Translations under genes and position numbers: made by a program
NCBI GenBank assembly: GCA_013204495.1
Contig: JABMNQ010000149.1
Span: 1 to 7,561 of the forward strand
Direction of reading: 5' to 3'
Origin: Candidatus Pelagibacter sp.
GTDB taxonomy: Bacteria > Pseudomonadota > Alphaproteobacteria > Pelagibacterales > Pelagibacteraceae
DNA: 7,561 nt
The notes under the pieces: generated by a model
Database searches by the model: none
Seen by the model: only the letters and a program-made list of their open reading frames with translations
Told to the model about the DNA's origin: nothing
Part shown: piece after piece, positions 1 to 7,099 of the stretch
Numbering within the stretch: the stretch's first letter is position 1
How the letters are laid out: the number at the start of each line of letters is the position of its first letter

Positions 1-548
1 AAATATTAAAATATAAAAAGATGATTAAATTTGTTTTTCAAGATAAGCCACTTGGAACAGGGGATGCTGTATTAAAAACAAAAAAGCATATTAAAGATGA
101 ATATTTTCTTATGCTGTTACCTGATGATTTAATAATTAGAAATAATTGCTCAAAAGCAATGATTGCCATTCACAAAAAATATAACTCATCTGTAATGGCT
201 AGTATGAAAGTAAATAAAAATGAGGTTTCAAGATGGGGTATTTATAACATTAAAAAGAAAGTTGATATGAATAATTTTATAATTAAAAATGTTATTGAAA
301 AACCTTCTGTTAAACTAGCGCCATCCAATAATGCAGTTATTGGTAGATATATTTTACCTAAAATAATTTTTAATAAATTATTAAAACTTAGACCGGGCAA
401 AGGTAATGAAATTCATATTACTGATGCTATTCAATCCTTAATAAGTGAGAACCATAAGTTTATAGGTCATAATTTTAAAGGTAAATATTTAGATTGTGGT
501 ACAATGAAAGGGTATATTAATTCAACTTTAGAAATTTCCAAGATATGA
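1..548 (+). CDS. galU: UTP-glucose-1-phosphate uridylyltransferase, 3' part (N-terminus off the left edge)
   Basis: GalU makes UDP-glucose from UTP and glucose-1-phosphate in the cytoplasm. The frame is open to the left edge, and the residues before the first ATG (position 21) still read like the family (ILKYKK, then MIKFVFQDKPLGTG). That ATG is therefore internal, and roughly 110-120 N-terminal residues are missing compared with the usual length of about 290. Visible landmarks are the LLPDDL segment (Asp pair at 123-128, nucleotide/metal site), RWGIYNI, the VIEKP motif with its conserved Lys at 300-302, NNAVIGRYILP, GKGNEIHITDAI (about 396-431) and the terminal DCGTMKGY (about 492-515). The C-terminus is complete. 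The glycine-rich segment reads GTGDAV where GalU usually has GLGHAV, so a related sugar-phosphate nucleotidyltransferase is a small possibility. The downstream UDP-glucose dehydrogenase supports GalU. The TGA stop overlaps the ugd start (ATGA). Confidence 0.9.
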   Translation, partial: ILKYKKMIKFVFQDKPLGTGDAVLKTKKHIKDEYFLMLLPDDLIIRNNCSKAMIAIHKKYNSSVMASMKVNKNEVSRWGIYNIKKKVDMNNFIIKNVIEKPSVKLAPSNNAVIGRYILPKIIFNKLLKLRPGKGNEIHITDAIQSLISENHKFIGHNFKGKYLDCGTMKGYINSTLEISKI

Positions 549-1843
549 AACTTTGCATGATAGGCACTGGTTATGTGGGGTTAGTTAGTGGTGTATGCTT
601 TTCTGATCTTGGTAATGACGTTATATGTGTTGATAAAGATTTAAATAAAATCGACAATCTTAAAAAAGGAATTATTCCAATATATGAACCAGGCTTAGAG
701 GAACTCATTCTAAAGAATTTTAAAAATAACAGATTAAAGTTTTCCACAGATTTGAAAGAATCCGTATCAAAATCTGACATCATTTTTATATGTGTCGGCA
801 CACCAACTAAAAAAAATAGTAGTGATGCTGACTTGACCCAAGTTTACAATGTTGTTAAAGAAATTACCAAATCTATTTCTAAGTTTAAAATTATTATTAC
901 CAAATCCACTGTACCAATTACTACAGGCGATCAAATTGAGAAAATAATCTCAAAAAAAATACCAAAAAAATTATTTTCTGTAGTTTCAAACCCAGAATTT
1001 CTAAGGGAGGGTGAGGCCATAAGGGATTTCAATTATCCTGATAGAGTTGTTATTGGAACTGATAACAAAAGATCCAATAAAACTTTAAAAAACCTGTATG
1101 CACCACTTATATCCAAAGGAACAAAATATATTAACACCTCAAGAAGAGCTGCAGAATTAATCAAATACGCTTCAAATGCTTTTTTGGCTACAAAAATAAC
1201 TTTTATTAATGAATTATCAAATCTATGTGAAAAGATAGATGTTAACATTGAAGATATATCAATTGGCATGGGCCTAGATAAGAGAATTGGTAGCCGTTTC
1301 TTAAGAGCAGGACCTGCCTACGGTGGCTCATGTTTTCCAAAAGATACAAAAGCTATCGTCTCTACGAGTGATAGATTTAAATCAAATCTTTCTGTTATTA
1401 AATCCGTAATTAAATCTAATGATAATAGATCATCTTTATTATTAAAAAGAATTTTCGATATACTAAATAATAAAGTTAAAAATAAAAAGATATGTTTTTT
1501 AGGCGTTACCTTTAAAGCTAATACTGATGATATGCGAGATTCATCTTGCTTATCAATGATACCTACGTTACTTAAAAAAGGTGCAAAAATAAATTATTTT
1601 GATCCAACAGGTGAAAAGAATGAGTTTAAAAATTTTAAAAACGTTAGTTATTCAAATGATATTAAATCAGGTATTTCAAATTCAGATTTAATTATTATAC
1701 ACACTGAATGGAACGATTTTAAATCAATTAACTTTAACAAAACTGTTAAAAATAAAAATTACAAAATTTTTGATATGAGAAAAATTTATTCACCTAAAAA
1801 AATGAAAGAGCAGAAGATTAAGTATTTTGCAATAGGTTCTTAA
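545..1843 (+). CDS. ugd: UDP-glucose 6-dehydrogenase
   Basis: This enzyme oxidises UDP-glucose to UDP-glucuronate with two NAD+ in the cytoplasm, supplying uronic-acid precursors for surface glycans or glycolipids. Its 432 residues match the usual family length. The N-terminal Rossmann domain begins with GTGYVG (residues 7-12) and an acidic residue closing the second strand (VDKD). It continues with VGTPT, the NPEFLREGEAI...PDRVVIG block, and the central helix LIKYASNAFLATKI with Lys207 and Asn211. The catalytic Cys263 lies in GGSCFPKD (codon 1331-1333). The C-terminal UDP-binding domain carries LGVTFKANTDDMRDS and YFDP. All expected catalytic residues are present. The ATG at 545 sits inside the galU stop region (ATGA, 4-base overlap) with no clear Shine-Dalgarno sequence, so translation is probably coupled to galU. 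It ends in TAA overlapping the stop of the convergent RidA gene. The choice of UDP-glucose over GDP-mannose or UDP-ManNAc as substrate rests on the motif set and the galU neighbour. Confidence 0.95.
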   Translation: MKLCMIGTGYVGLVSGVCFSDLGNDVICVDKDLNKIDNLKKGIIPIYEPGLEELILKNFKNNRLKFSTDLKESVSKSDIIFICVGTPTKKNSSDADLTQVYNVVKEITKSISKFKIIITKSTVPITTGDQIEKIISKKIPKKLFSVVSNPEFLREGEAIRDFNYPDRVVIGTDNKRSNKTLKNLYAPLISKGTKYINTSRRAAELIKYASNAFLATKITFINELSNLCEKIDVNIEDISIGMGLDKRIGSRFLRAGPAYGGSCFPKDTKAIVSTSDRFKSNLSVIKSVIKSNDNRSSLLLKRIFDILNNKVKNKKICFLGVTFKANTDDMRDSSCLSMIPTLLKKGAKINYFDPTGEKNEFKNFKNVSYSNDIKSGISNSDLIIIHTEWNDFKSINFNKTVKNKNYKIFDMRKIYSPKKMKEQKIKYFAIGS

Positions 1844-2301
1844 TTTAATTCAAAAATTGCATCAACCTCCACAGAAACACCAAGCGGCAAACTATTTGTG
1901 CTAACTGCTGCTCTTGTATGCATTCCAGCATCTCCAAAAACTGATACTATTAAATCTGAAGCCCCATTAATTACCTTAGGTTGTTCCGTAAAATCCTCTG
2001 TGGAATTTACAAAACCAGTTAATTTTATACATGATTTAATTTTTGAAAGATCGTTATTGCAAGATTTTTTTACCTGGGAGATAATGCTTAAACCACATCT
2101 TTTAGCAGCTTCATAACCATCTTCTGTTTTCAATTCTTTGCCAATTTTTCCTTTTATTAATTCTCCATTTGCCGATATGGAAATTTGACCAGATATAAAT
2201 AGCATTTTGCCTATTATTTTTGAGGCCACATAAGAGCCAACAGGGTCTCTTGCTTCGGGTAATTCTAAATTTAACTCTTTTATTTTATTTTCATACGACA
2301 T
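1840..2301 (-). CDS. RidA/YjgF/UK114-family protein (153-residue subgroup)
   Basis: This is a small cytosolic protein of the RidA/YjgF fold, which normally forms trimers. Archetypal RidA hydrolyses reactive enamine/imine intermediates made by PLP enzymes; members of other subgroups have no firm role. The 153 residues exceed archetypal RidA (about 128). The extra N-terminal helix (ENKIKELNLELPEARDPVGSYV) and the block GFVNSTEDFTEQPKVINGASDL are typical of the longer alphaproteobacterial subgroup. FISGQ lies at 35-39. Arg130 in the MHTRAAV segment aligns with the substrate-binding Arg of RidA, and LPLGVSVEVDAIFEL (Glu145) closes the fold, so deaminase-like chemistry is possible but unproven. 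The start is supported by a GGGGA Shine-Dalgarno-like site placed over the end of the upstream gene. It is the last gene of the minus-strand operon, 2 bases after the small exported protein. Its TAA overlaps the stop of ugd. The family call is firm; the substrate is unknown. Confidence 0.88.
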   Translation of the reverse strand: MSYENKIKELNLELPEARDPVGSYVASKIIGKMLFISGQISISANGELIKGKIGKELKTEDGYEAAKRCGLSIISQVKKSCNNDLSKIKSCIKLTGFVNSTEDFTEQPKVINGASDLIVSVFGDAGMHTRAAVSTNSLPLGVSVEVDAIFELN

Positions 2302-2303
2302 TT

Positions 2304-2609
2304 TTATTTCCCCATAAACTCTGTTAATGTTTTACTATTTTTAAATTTAACAAGCTTTTCTTTAAATGTTGATTTGTTAAACTTTTCTTTACTATCTTTA
2401 GCATTTTCAGCAGCTTTATCTTTTAGTTCTTTTGCGCCAATAGTTGCTTTTAATTTAATATCTTTTGTTTTTTCTTTAAGGTTAACTGTTGCACATTCTA
2501 AGTATTTTGCGCTGAGTTTTTCAAACTGCGTACAGTCAATTGTATCAGCTATAGAATTTTTACTATTAGAAATTAAAGTTATTATAATTATAAATATTAT
2601 TTTTTTCAT
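2304..2609 (-). CDS. Small exported lysine-rich helical protein of unknown function
   Basis: I do not recognise this 101-residue protein. The N-terminus is a plausible Sec signal peptide: MKK, a hydrophobic core IIFIIIITLI, then a polar stretch ending in a likely signal peptidase I cleavage after Ala21 (SIA/DT). The mature part of about 80 residues starts DTIDC and holds two cysteines, Cys26 and Cys39, which could form a disulfide in the periplasm. It does not fit a lipoprotein, because Cys26 is five residues past the predicted cleavage and no lipobox precedes it. The rest is rich in Lys, Glu, Asp and Ala (about 20 Lys, no Arg, net positive) with helix-favouring spacing, somewhat like LEA-type or membrane-binding amphipathic helices. 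The start overlaps the topA stop (ATGA), and the RidA gene follows after 2 bases. A genuine gene is supported by the signal peptide, its exact fit between neighbours and its amino-acid composition. Function is open. Confidence 0.75.
   Translation of the reverse strand: MKKIIFIIIITLISNSKNSIADTIDCTQFEKLSAKYLECATVNLKEKTKDIKLKATIGAKELKDKAAENAKDSKEKFNKSTFKEKLVKFKNSKTLTEFMGK
2309..2313 (-). promoter_or_regulatory. Shine-Dalgarno-like site for the RidA-family gene
   Basis: Reading the minus strand, GGGGA (2313 to 2309) lies 7 bases before the RidA ATG at 2301. It falls inside the last codons (Met-Gly-Lys-stop) of the upstream small gene. It is one of the few recognisable ribosome-binding sites in this window and favours the ATG at 2301 as the start. 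Because ribosomes finishing the upstream gene pass over it, translation of the two genes is likely coupled. Confidence 0.4.
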
Positions 2610-5197
2610 TGTTTATTCTTTTTTTTACTTTTTTTATTTTTATCGTATTCCTTTCTTTTCTCAATCAATATTAGCGCCTCATCCATATTAAGTTCTAATG
2701 GGTCTTTTTCCTCAGGTATTGTTGCATTAAGAGATTTATACTTAATGTAAGGTCCATATTGACCCTTCATTACCCTAACAGGCTTTTTGTCTTCTGGATG
2801 CTCACCAAGGTCTTTGATGATTGATGCTGACATTCTACCAGGTTTTGCCTCAGCTATTAAAGTTATTGCTCTATTTAAGCCAATTGAAAAAATTTCTTCA
2901 ACATTTTCAATTCTAGCTGATTTATTGTCACATTTTAAATATGGACCAAATCTTCCTGAATTTAATATTATATCCTTTTGATTTTCAGGGTTAATACCTA
3001 ACCTTTTAGGTAATGAACATAAGAATTTTGCCCTATCAAGATCAACACTATCTAGAGAAATCCCTTTTGGTATAGATATATTTTTTAAATTATCATTTAT
3101 TTTTTCTGTTTTATTTTTTTTAGTTTTCTTTTTCTTTTTTGTTTCAATTATTACTTCTTCATTAATTTCTTCAATTTTTTCATATTGTATATATGGACCA
3201 AATCTTCCATTTTTTAGATACATATCATTTCCATTATCATGTTTTCCAATAAATTTTGGCTCAGCTAATTGTGATTGAGTAGCAGCTTTAGCTTTTGATA
3301 GTGGTCTTGTGAACTTACAATCAGGATAATTTGAACAACCTATAAAAGCACCTCCTCTGAAGCTATTTTTAAGACTTATAGTGCCTGTGTTGCACAGTTT
3401 ACATTGCCTATTTATATTACCATCCTTATCTCTTTCAAAAATTAAACTACCCAAACTATCATTTAATAGATCCAATACTTCTCTTGTTCTTTTTTCTTTA
3501 ACATCCAAAACATTTTGATTAAAATCTTTCCAAAACACTTCAAGAACTTTAATCCATCCTTCTTTACCAGTGGTAATGTCATCTAATTGATTTTCTAATT
3601 CAGCTGTAAAATTATAATCTACATATTTTGAAAAAAGCTTTTCCAGGAATGCCGATATTAATTTACCTCTATCTGTTGGATGAAATCTTTTATTAATAGA
3701 CTCTGCATAACCTCTGGTGGATATGACTGATATTATACTTGCATAGGTGGAGGGTCTGCCAATACCCAATTCTTCTAATTTTTTAACTAAACTTGCCTCA
3801 GAATATCGTGGTGGAGGCTGTGTAAAATGTTGCTCATCCAATAACGCTTCAATGTTGATTGGTCCTTTTTTCATTTCCGGAAGCATATCCTCGTCATCCT
3901 CTTTTTTATTATCCTTGATAACTTTTAAAAAACCATCAAATTTAATCACAGAACCACTTGCTTTACATATTGTTCTGTTATCATCCGAGCTTATTGTAAT
4001 TGTGTTTCTATCAAATTGAGCTGGTTGCATCTGTGAGGATAGGGCTCTACTCCAAATTAAATCATATAATTTATGCTGATCAGGACTTAAATATTTTTTA
4101 ACAGAATCTGGTGCTCGCATAATATCTGTTGGTCTAATTGCTTCGTGTGCTTCTTGAGCGTTTTTAGCTTTTTTACCCGAATAACTAACTGGTTCGTCGG
4201 GCACATATTCATTTCCAAATTCATCTTTTATATACTCTCTAAAAGTATCTACGGCATCTTTTGAAAGATTAGTTCCATCTGTTCTCATGTATGTAATTAG
4301 ACCAATAGTTTCCCCTTCAATCTCTATACCTTGGTATAATTTTTGTGCAATTTGCATTGTACGAGAAGCACCAAAACCTAATCTACCAGAGGATATTTGC
4401 TGTAATGTTGAGGTGGTAAAAGGTCCTGACGGATTTCTATTAACAACCTTACTAGATATATCACTTATTTGAAATTTTTTGGATCTTACGACATTCATTG
4501 CATTTTCAATTTCAGCTTTAGTTTTGAAAGAAAATTTTTCTATTTTCTTATCATCAAGTTGAATAATACTTGCCATTAGAAAGTTTTTTTTTTCATCATT
4601 GAATTTAACACTTAAAGTCCAGAACTCGTCTGGATTAAATAATTCAATTTCATGCTCTCTTTCAGTGATTAATTTTAATGCAACTGATTGAACGCGACCT
4701 GCAGATTTTGATCCGGGTAACTTAGTCCATAATATTGGAGATATGTTAAAACCCACCAAATAGTCTAGGGCTCTTCTTGCCATGTAAGCATCGACTAGTA
4801 ACTGTTCAATTTGTCTAGGATTTTCAATTCCATGAATTACAGCCTTCTTAGTAATTTCATTAAACACAACTCTTTCCACATGCTTATCTTTAATTAATTT
4901 TTTTTCATTCAAGTATTCTTTGACGTGCCATGCAATTGCCTCACCTTCACGGTCTGGGTCAGTAGCGAGTATAATTTTTGAAGAAATTTTAGCTGCTTCT
5001 GTAATTTCTTTTAAATATTTTTTGGAAAAACTATCAACTTCCCATTCCATCTTAAAATTATTTTCAGGATCTACTGAGCCATTTTTTGAAGGAAGATCTC
5101 TAATATGACCATAACTTGCTAACACAATATAGTCATCACCCAAGTATTTATTGATAGTTTTTGCTTTAGCTGGACTTTCTACTATGACAAGATTCAT
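2606..5197 (-). CDS. topA: DNA topoisomerase I (type IA)
   Basis: TopA relaxes negative supercoils by transient single-strand cleavage with Mg2+. The 863 residues are normal for an alphaproteobacterial TopA. The TOPRIM domain spans about 1-110, with Glu7 in VESPAKAKTI and the acidic triad D80-P-D82-R-E84. The DNA-gate core follows, with PGSKSAGRVQSVAL (161-174), the catalytic Tyr303 in ITYMRTDG, and RYSEASLVKKLEELGIGRPSTYA (464-486). The C-terminal region has one four-cysteine zinc motif (C599, C602, C621, C627). After it come three repeats with GRFGPY-like cores (664-669, 748-753, 812-817; the last is GQYGPY), separated by a lysine-rich linker near 687-697 and ending in a lysine-rich tail. 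The start MNLVIVESPAK is standard for the family. The 37-base gap after plsY has no clear Shine-Dalgarno sequence near the ATG. The TGA overlaps the start of the small exported protein. An A10 run (4584-4593) lies in the coding strand, yet the frame is intact. Confidence 0.97.
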   Translation of the reverse strand: MNLVIVESPAKAKTINKYLGDDYIVLASYGHIRDLPSKNGSVDPENNFKMEWEVDSFSKKYLKEITEAAKISSKIILATDPDREGEAIAWHVKEYLNEKKLIKDKHVERVVFNEITKKAVIHGIENPRQIEQLLVDAYMARRALDYLVGFNISPILWTKLPGSKSAGRVQSVALKLITEREHEIELFNPDEFWTLSVKFNDEKKNFLMASIIQLDDKKIEKFSFKTKAEIENAMNVVRSKKFQISDISSKVVNRNPSGPFTTSTLQQISSGRLGFGASRTMQIAQKLYQGIEIEGETIGLITYMRTDGTNLSKDAVDTFREYIKDEFGNEYVPDEPVSYSGKKAKNAQEAHEAIRPTDIMRAPDSVKKYLSPDQHKLYDLIWSRALSSQMQPAQFDRNTITISSDDNRTICKASGSVIKFDGFLKVIKDNKKEDDEDMLPEMKKGPINIEALLDEQHFTQPPPRYSEASLVKKLEELGIGRPSTYASIISVISTRGYAESINKRFHPTDRGKLISAFLEKLFSKYVDYNFTAELENQLDDITTGKEGWIKVLEVFWKDFNQNVLDVKEKRTREVLDLLNDSLGSLIFERDKDGNINRQCKLCNTGTISLKNSFRGGAFIGCSNYPDCKFTRPLSKAKAATQSQLAEPKFIGKHDNGNDMYLKNGRFGPYIQYEKIEEINEEVIIETKKKKKTKKNKTEKINDNLKNISIPKGISLDSVDLDRAKFLCSLPKRLGINPENQKDIILNSGRFGPYLKCDNKSARIENVEEIFSIGLNRAITLIAEAKPGRMSASIIKDLGEHPEDKKPVRVMKGQYGPYIKYKSLNATIPEEKDPLELNMDEALILIEKRKEYDKNKKSKKKNKQ

Positions 5198-5234
5198 TAT
5201 AAATCAAATTACTCAAAAGCCCTTGATAGTCAAA

Positions 5235-5810
5235 TCAATAAATTTTTGTTTTTGTTTCTTCTTTATTTTTCAAGCGTTTAACGTTTTCTCTATGCGTATA
5301 GAATATTAAAACAAACATAATTATAAAAAAAATTGCATCATAATTATCAAAAAATATTAGATATAATGCTACCACTAAACTTGCAATAAGTGATGATAAG
5401 GATGAATATTTTGAAACAAGAAAAGTGACACCCCAACTAATAATAAATATTAAACCTAAAATTAAGTTGATAGAAAAAAGTATACCAACATAAGTAGCCA
5501 CACCTTTGCCTCCTTTAAATTTAAGCCATATAGGAAATACATGACCTAAAAATGCACTTAAAGAAGCTATAAAAACATAATCTGGATAGTTAAACTTTAC
5601 ATATAAAACGGGAAGTACTGCTTTTGCTATATCTAAAACTAATGTAGCATAACCTAAGGGTTTATTACCAGTTCTGAGGGCATTTGTGGCACCTATATTC
5701 CCTGAACCTATGTCTCTAATGTCTTTTTTTAAGAATATTTTAGTAAGTAGAAAACCGAAAGGTATTGACCCCAGTAAATATGAGCTCAAAGCAATAAATA
5801 AATATTCCAT
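5235..5810 (-). CDS. plsY: Acyl-phosphate:glycerol-3-phosphate acyltransferase
   Basis: PlsY is an inner-membrane enzyme that transfers an acyl group from acyl-phosphate to glycerol-3-phosphate, the first step of phospholipid synthesis in the PlsX/PlsY route. The 191 residues are typical. All three cytoplasmic-loop motifs are visible: GSIPFG (14-19) leading to IRDIGSGNIGATNALR (31-46); GHVFPIWLKFKGGKGVAT (89-106), the glycine-rich acyl-phosphate/glycerol phosphate site; and THRENVKRL (172-180). Between them lie the expected hydrophobic segments (about 2-25, 54-72, 79-95, 108-130, 138-171). The C-terminus is a short charged tail. The ATG comes 2 bases after the pyrC-homologue stop, so it is co-transcribed with the pyrimidine genes. 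The placement before topA is common in alphaproteobacteria, although there dprA often lies between the two and it is absent here. Confidence 0.96.
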   Translation of the reverse strand: MEYLFIALSSYLLGSIPFGFLLTKIFLKKDIRDIGSGNIGATNALRTGNKPLGYATLVLDIAKAVLPVLYVKFNYPDYVFIASLSAFLGHVFPIWLKFKGGKGVATYVGILFSINLILGLIFIISWGVTFLVSKYSSLSSLIASLVVALYLIFFDNYDAIFFIIMFVLIFYTHRENVKRLKNKEETKTKIY

Positions 5811-5812
5811 TA

Positions 5813-7099
5813 TTATAATTTAAATAATTCTTCACCCTTTACAAATGTATTTGTGACCTTACCTTGTAGTTTTTTGTCTTCTATCGAGGTATTTTTAGAT
5901 TTTGAGATAAGTTTTTCTTTTTTTACAATCCATGGTTTATCAATATCAACTATACAAAAGTCTGCTTCGTTACCAACTGAAAGATTACCTTTGTCAATTT
6001 TTAATATTTTAGCTGGATTTGAAGTTAGGGCCTTGATTATAGTTTCTAGTTTTACAGAACCATTATGATACAGCTCTAAACTTAAAGATAGCAATGTTTC
6101 AATACCTGATGAACCAGTCGCTGCCTGTGCGAATGTTAATCGTTTTTGTTCTTCATCTTCAGGTTTATGATCTGAAACAATTACGTCAATTGTCTCATTC
6201 TTTAAACCTTGTACAAGTGCAATTCTATCCTCTTCTGTTCTTAAAGGAGGTGAAAGTTTTAAAAAGGTTTTAAAATCTCCAATATCATTTTCATTTAATG
6301 AAAGGTTGTTTATGGATACACCTGTTGTGAATTTAACTTTTTCTTTTCTTTCTTGAATTATTTCAACAGATTTCGCTGCTGATATTTGAGATATATGATA
6401 TCTGCACTTGATATTTTCTAATAATGTTAAATCTCGTTCAATAATTATTCTCTCTGCAACAGAAGGTATTCCAGATAAACCAAGTTTAGTTGCTATTATA
6501 CCTGAGTTAATCATACCATTTTTTGATAAATCATAGTCTTCAGCATGTTGCATAATTAAAGTCCCCAGATCTTTAGCTGAATTCATTATACGAGACATTA
6601 ATTGAGTATTTTGAATAGTTTTTATGCCATCAGTAAATCCAATTATGCCTCTACTTTGCAGTAAGCCAAATTCAGTCATACTAAATCCTTCAATATTTTT
6701 TGTAAGAGCTGCACTTGGGAATACATTAATTTTAGATTTATCTCTTCCACGTCTTTTTAAAAAATCTACTATTGAAACGTTATCAATTATTGGATCTGTG
6801 TTAGGCATAGTTACAACCGATGTAACTCCCCCAGCAAGAGCAGCATTGCTTAAGGTTCTGAAATTCTCTTTATATTCATAACCAGGTTCTCCAGCAAAAA
6901 CACGCATATCCACTAAACCTGGGAATATATATTTTCCTTTTAAATCTACAAACCTTTCTCTTGAGGGTATATTATTTATGTTTACTTTTTTCCCTACCGC
7001 TTCAATTGAGCCATCTTCACCTATAATAAGTCCACCATTTTCATTAATAGAATTATGAGGATCAATTATATTGGCATTTATAAAGTATTGTTTTTTCAT
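5813..7099 (-). CDS. pyrC: Dihydroorotase homologue lacking most metal ligands; probable non-catalytic ATCase partner (PyrC'/PyrX type)
   Basis: The protein (428 residues) has the amidohydrolase layout of type I dihydroorotase: an N-terminal beta domain (1-55), KYIFPGLVDM, a TIM barrel, and the C-terminal NPAKIL...GNLSVGNEADFCIVD. The zinc-site residues are largely lost. The HxH motif after PGLVDM is Arg66-Val-Phe68. The later barrel His is Gln238 (YHISQIS), the usual HH near TPHHL is Asn264-Asn265, and DHAPH reads DHKPE (310-314). Asp157, His185 and Asp310 remain. Such degenerate copies next to pyrB are known from Pseudomonas, where the inactive PyrC' is needed to assemble aspartate carbamoyltransferase. 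I infer the same here, so an active dihydroorotase should be encoded elsewhere. The start follows the pyrB stop directly (TAAATG, no gap), fitting coupled synthesis of two subunits. Automatic annotation would probably call it an active dihydroorotase. The family is certain; the lack of activity is an inference from residues. Confidence 0.9.
   Translation of the reverse strand: MKKQYFINANIIDPHNSINENGGLIIGEDGSIEAVGKKVNINNIPSRERFVDLKGKYIFPGLVDMRVFAGEPGYEYKENFRTLSNAALAGGVTSVVTMPNTDPIIDNVSIVDFLKRRGRDKSKINVFPSAALTKNIEGFSMTEFGLLQSRGIIGFTDGIKTIQNTQLMSRIMNSAKDLGTLIMQHAEDYDLSKNGMINSGIIATKLGLSGIPSVAERIIIERDLTLLENIKCRYHISQISAAKSVEIIQERKEKVKFTTGVSINNLSLNENDIGDFKTFLKLSPPLRTEEDRIALVQGLKNETIDVIVSDHKPEDEEQKRLTFAQAATGSSGIETLLSLSLELYHNGSVKLETIIKALTSNPAKILKIDKGNLSVGNEADFCIVDIDKPWIVKKEKLISKSKNTSIEDKKLQGKVTNTFVKGEELFKL

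Noticed and set aside
21..23. ATG at 21 as the start of galU
   Set aside because: The frame is open upstream and the following residues align to the middle of GalU, so this is an internal methionine of a gene cut by the window edge.
571..1269. Two minus-strand open frames (571-801 and 1033-1269) inside ugd
   Set aside because: They lie wholly opposite a strongly conserved gene and show no recognisable motif; they are shadows of ugd.
1830..1870. Possible terminator at the ugd/RidA junction
   Set aside because: The short AT-rich inverted stretches (such as TTAATTTAATT) lack a GC stem and a following U-tract on either strand.
2604..2640. T-rich runs near the end of topA as an intrinsic terminator
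   Set aside because: These T runs are the complement of the lysine codons of the TopA tail, with no stable stem next to them, and the operon continues through an ATGA overlap.
2374..2691. Plus-strand 105-residue hydrophobic open frame opposite the small exported protein
   Set aside because: Its Phe/Ser/Leu-rich content is what the complement of lysine-rich coding sequence produces. It overlaps two better-supported minus-strand genes and shows no family motif.
5196..5233. TTGACT and TATAAT on the minus strand as a topA promoter
   Set aside because: The two elements are about 26 bases apart, too far for a sigma-70 promoter, and the TATAAT overlaps the topA start codon. Chance matches are common in such AT-rich DNA.
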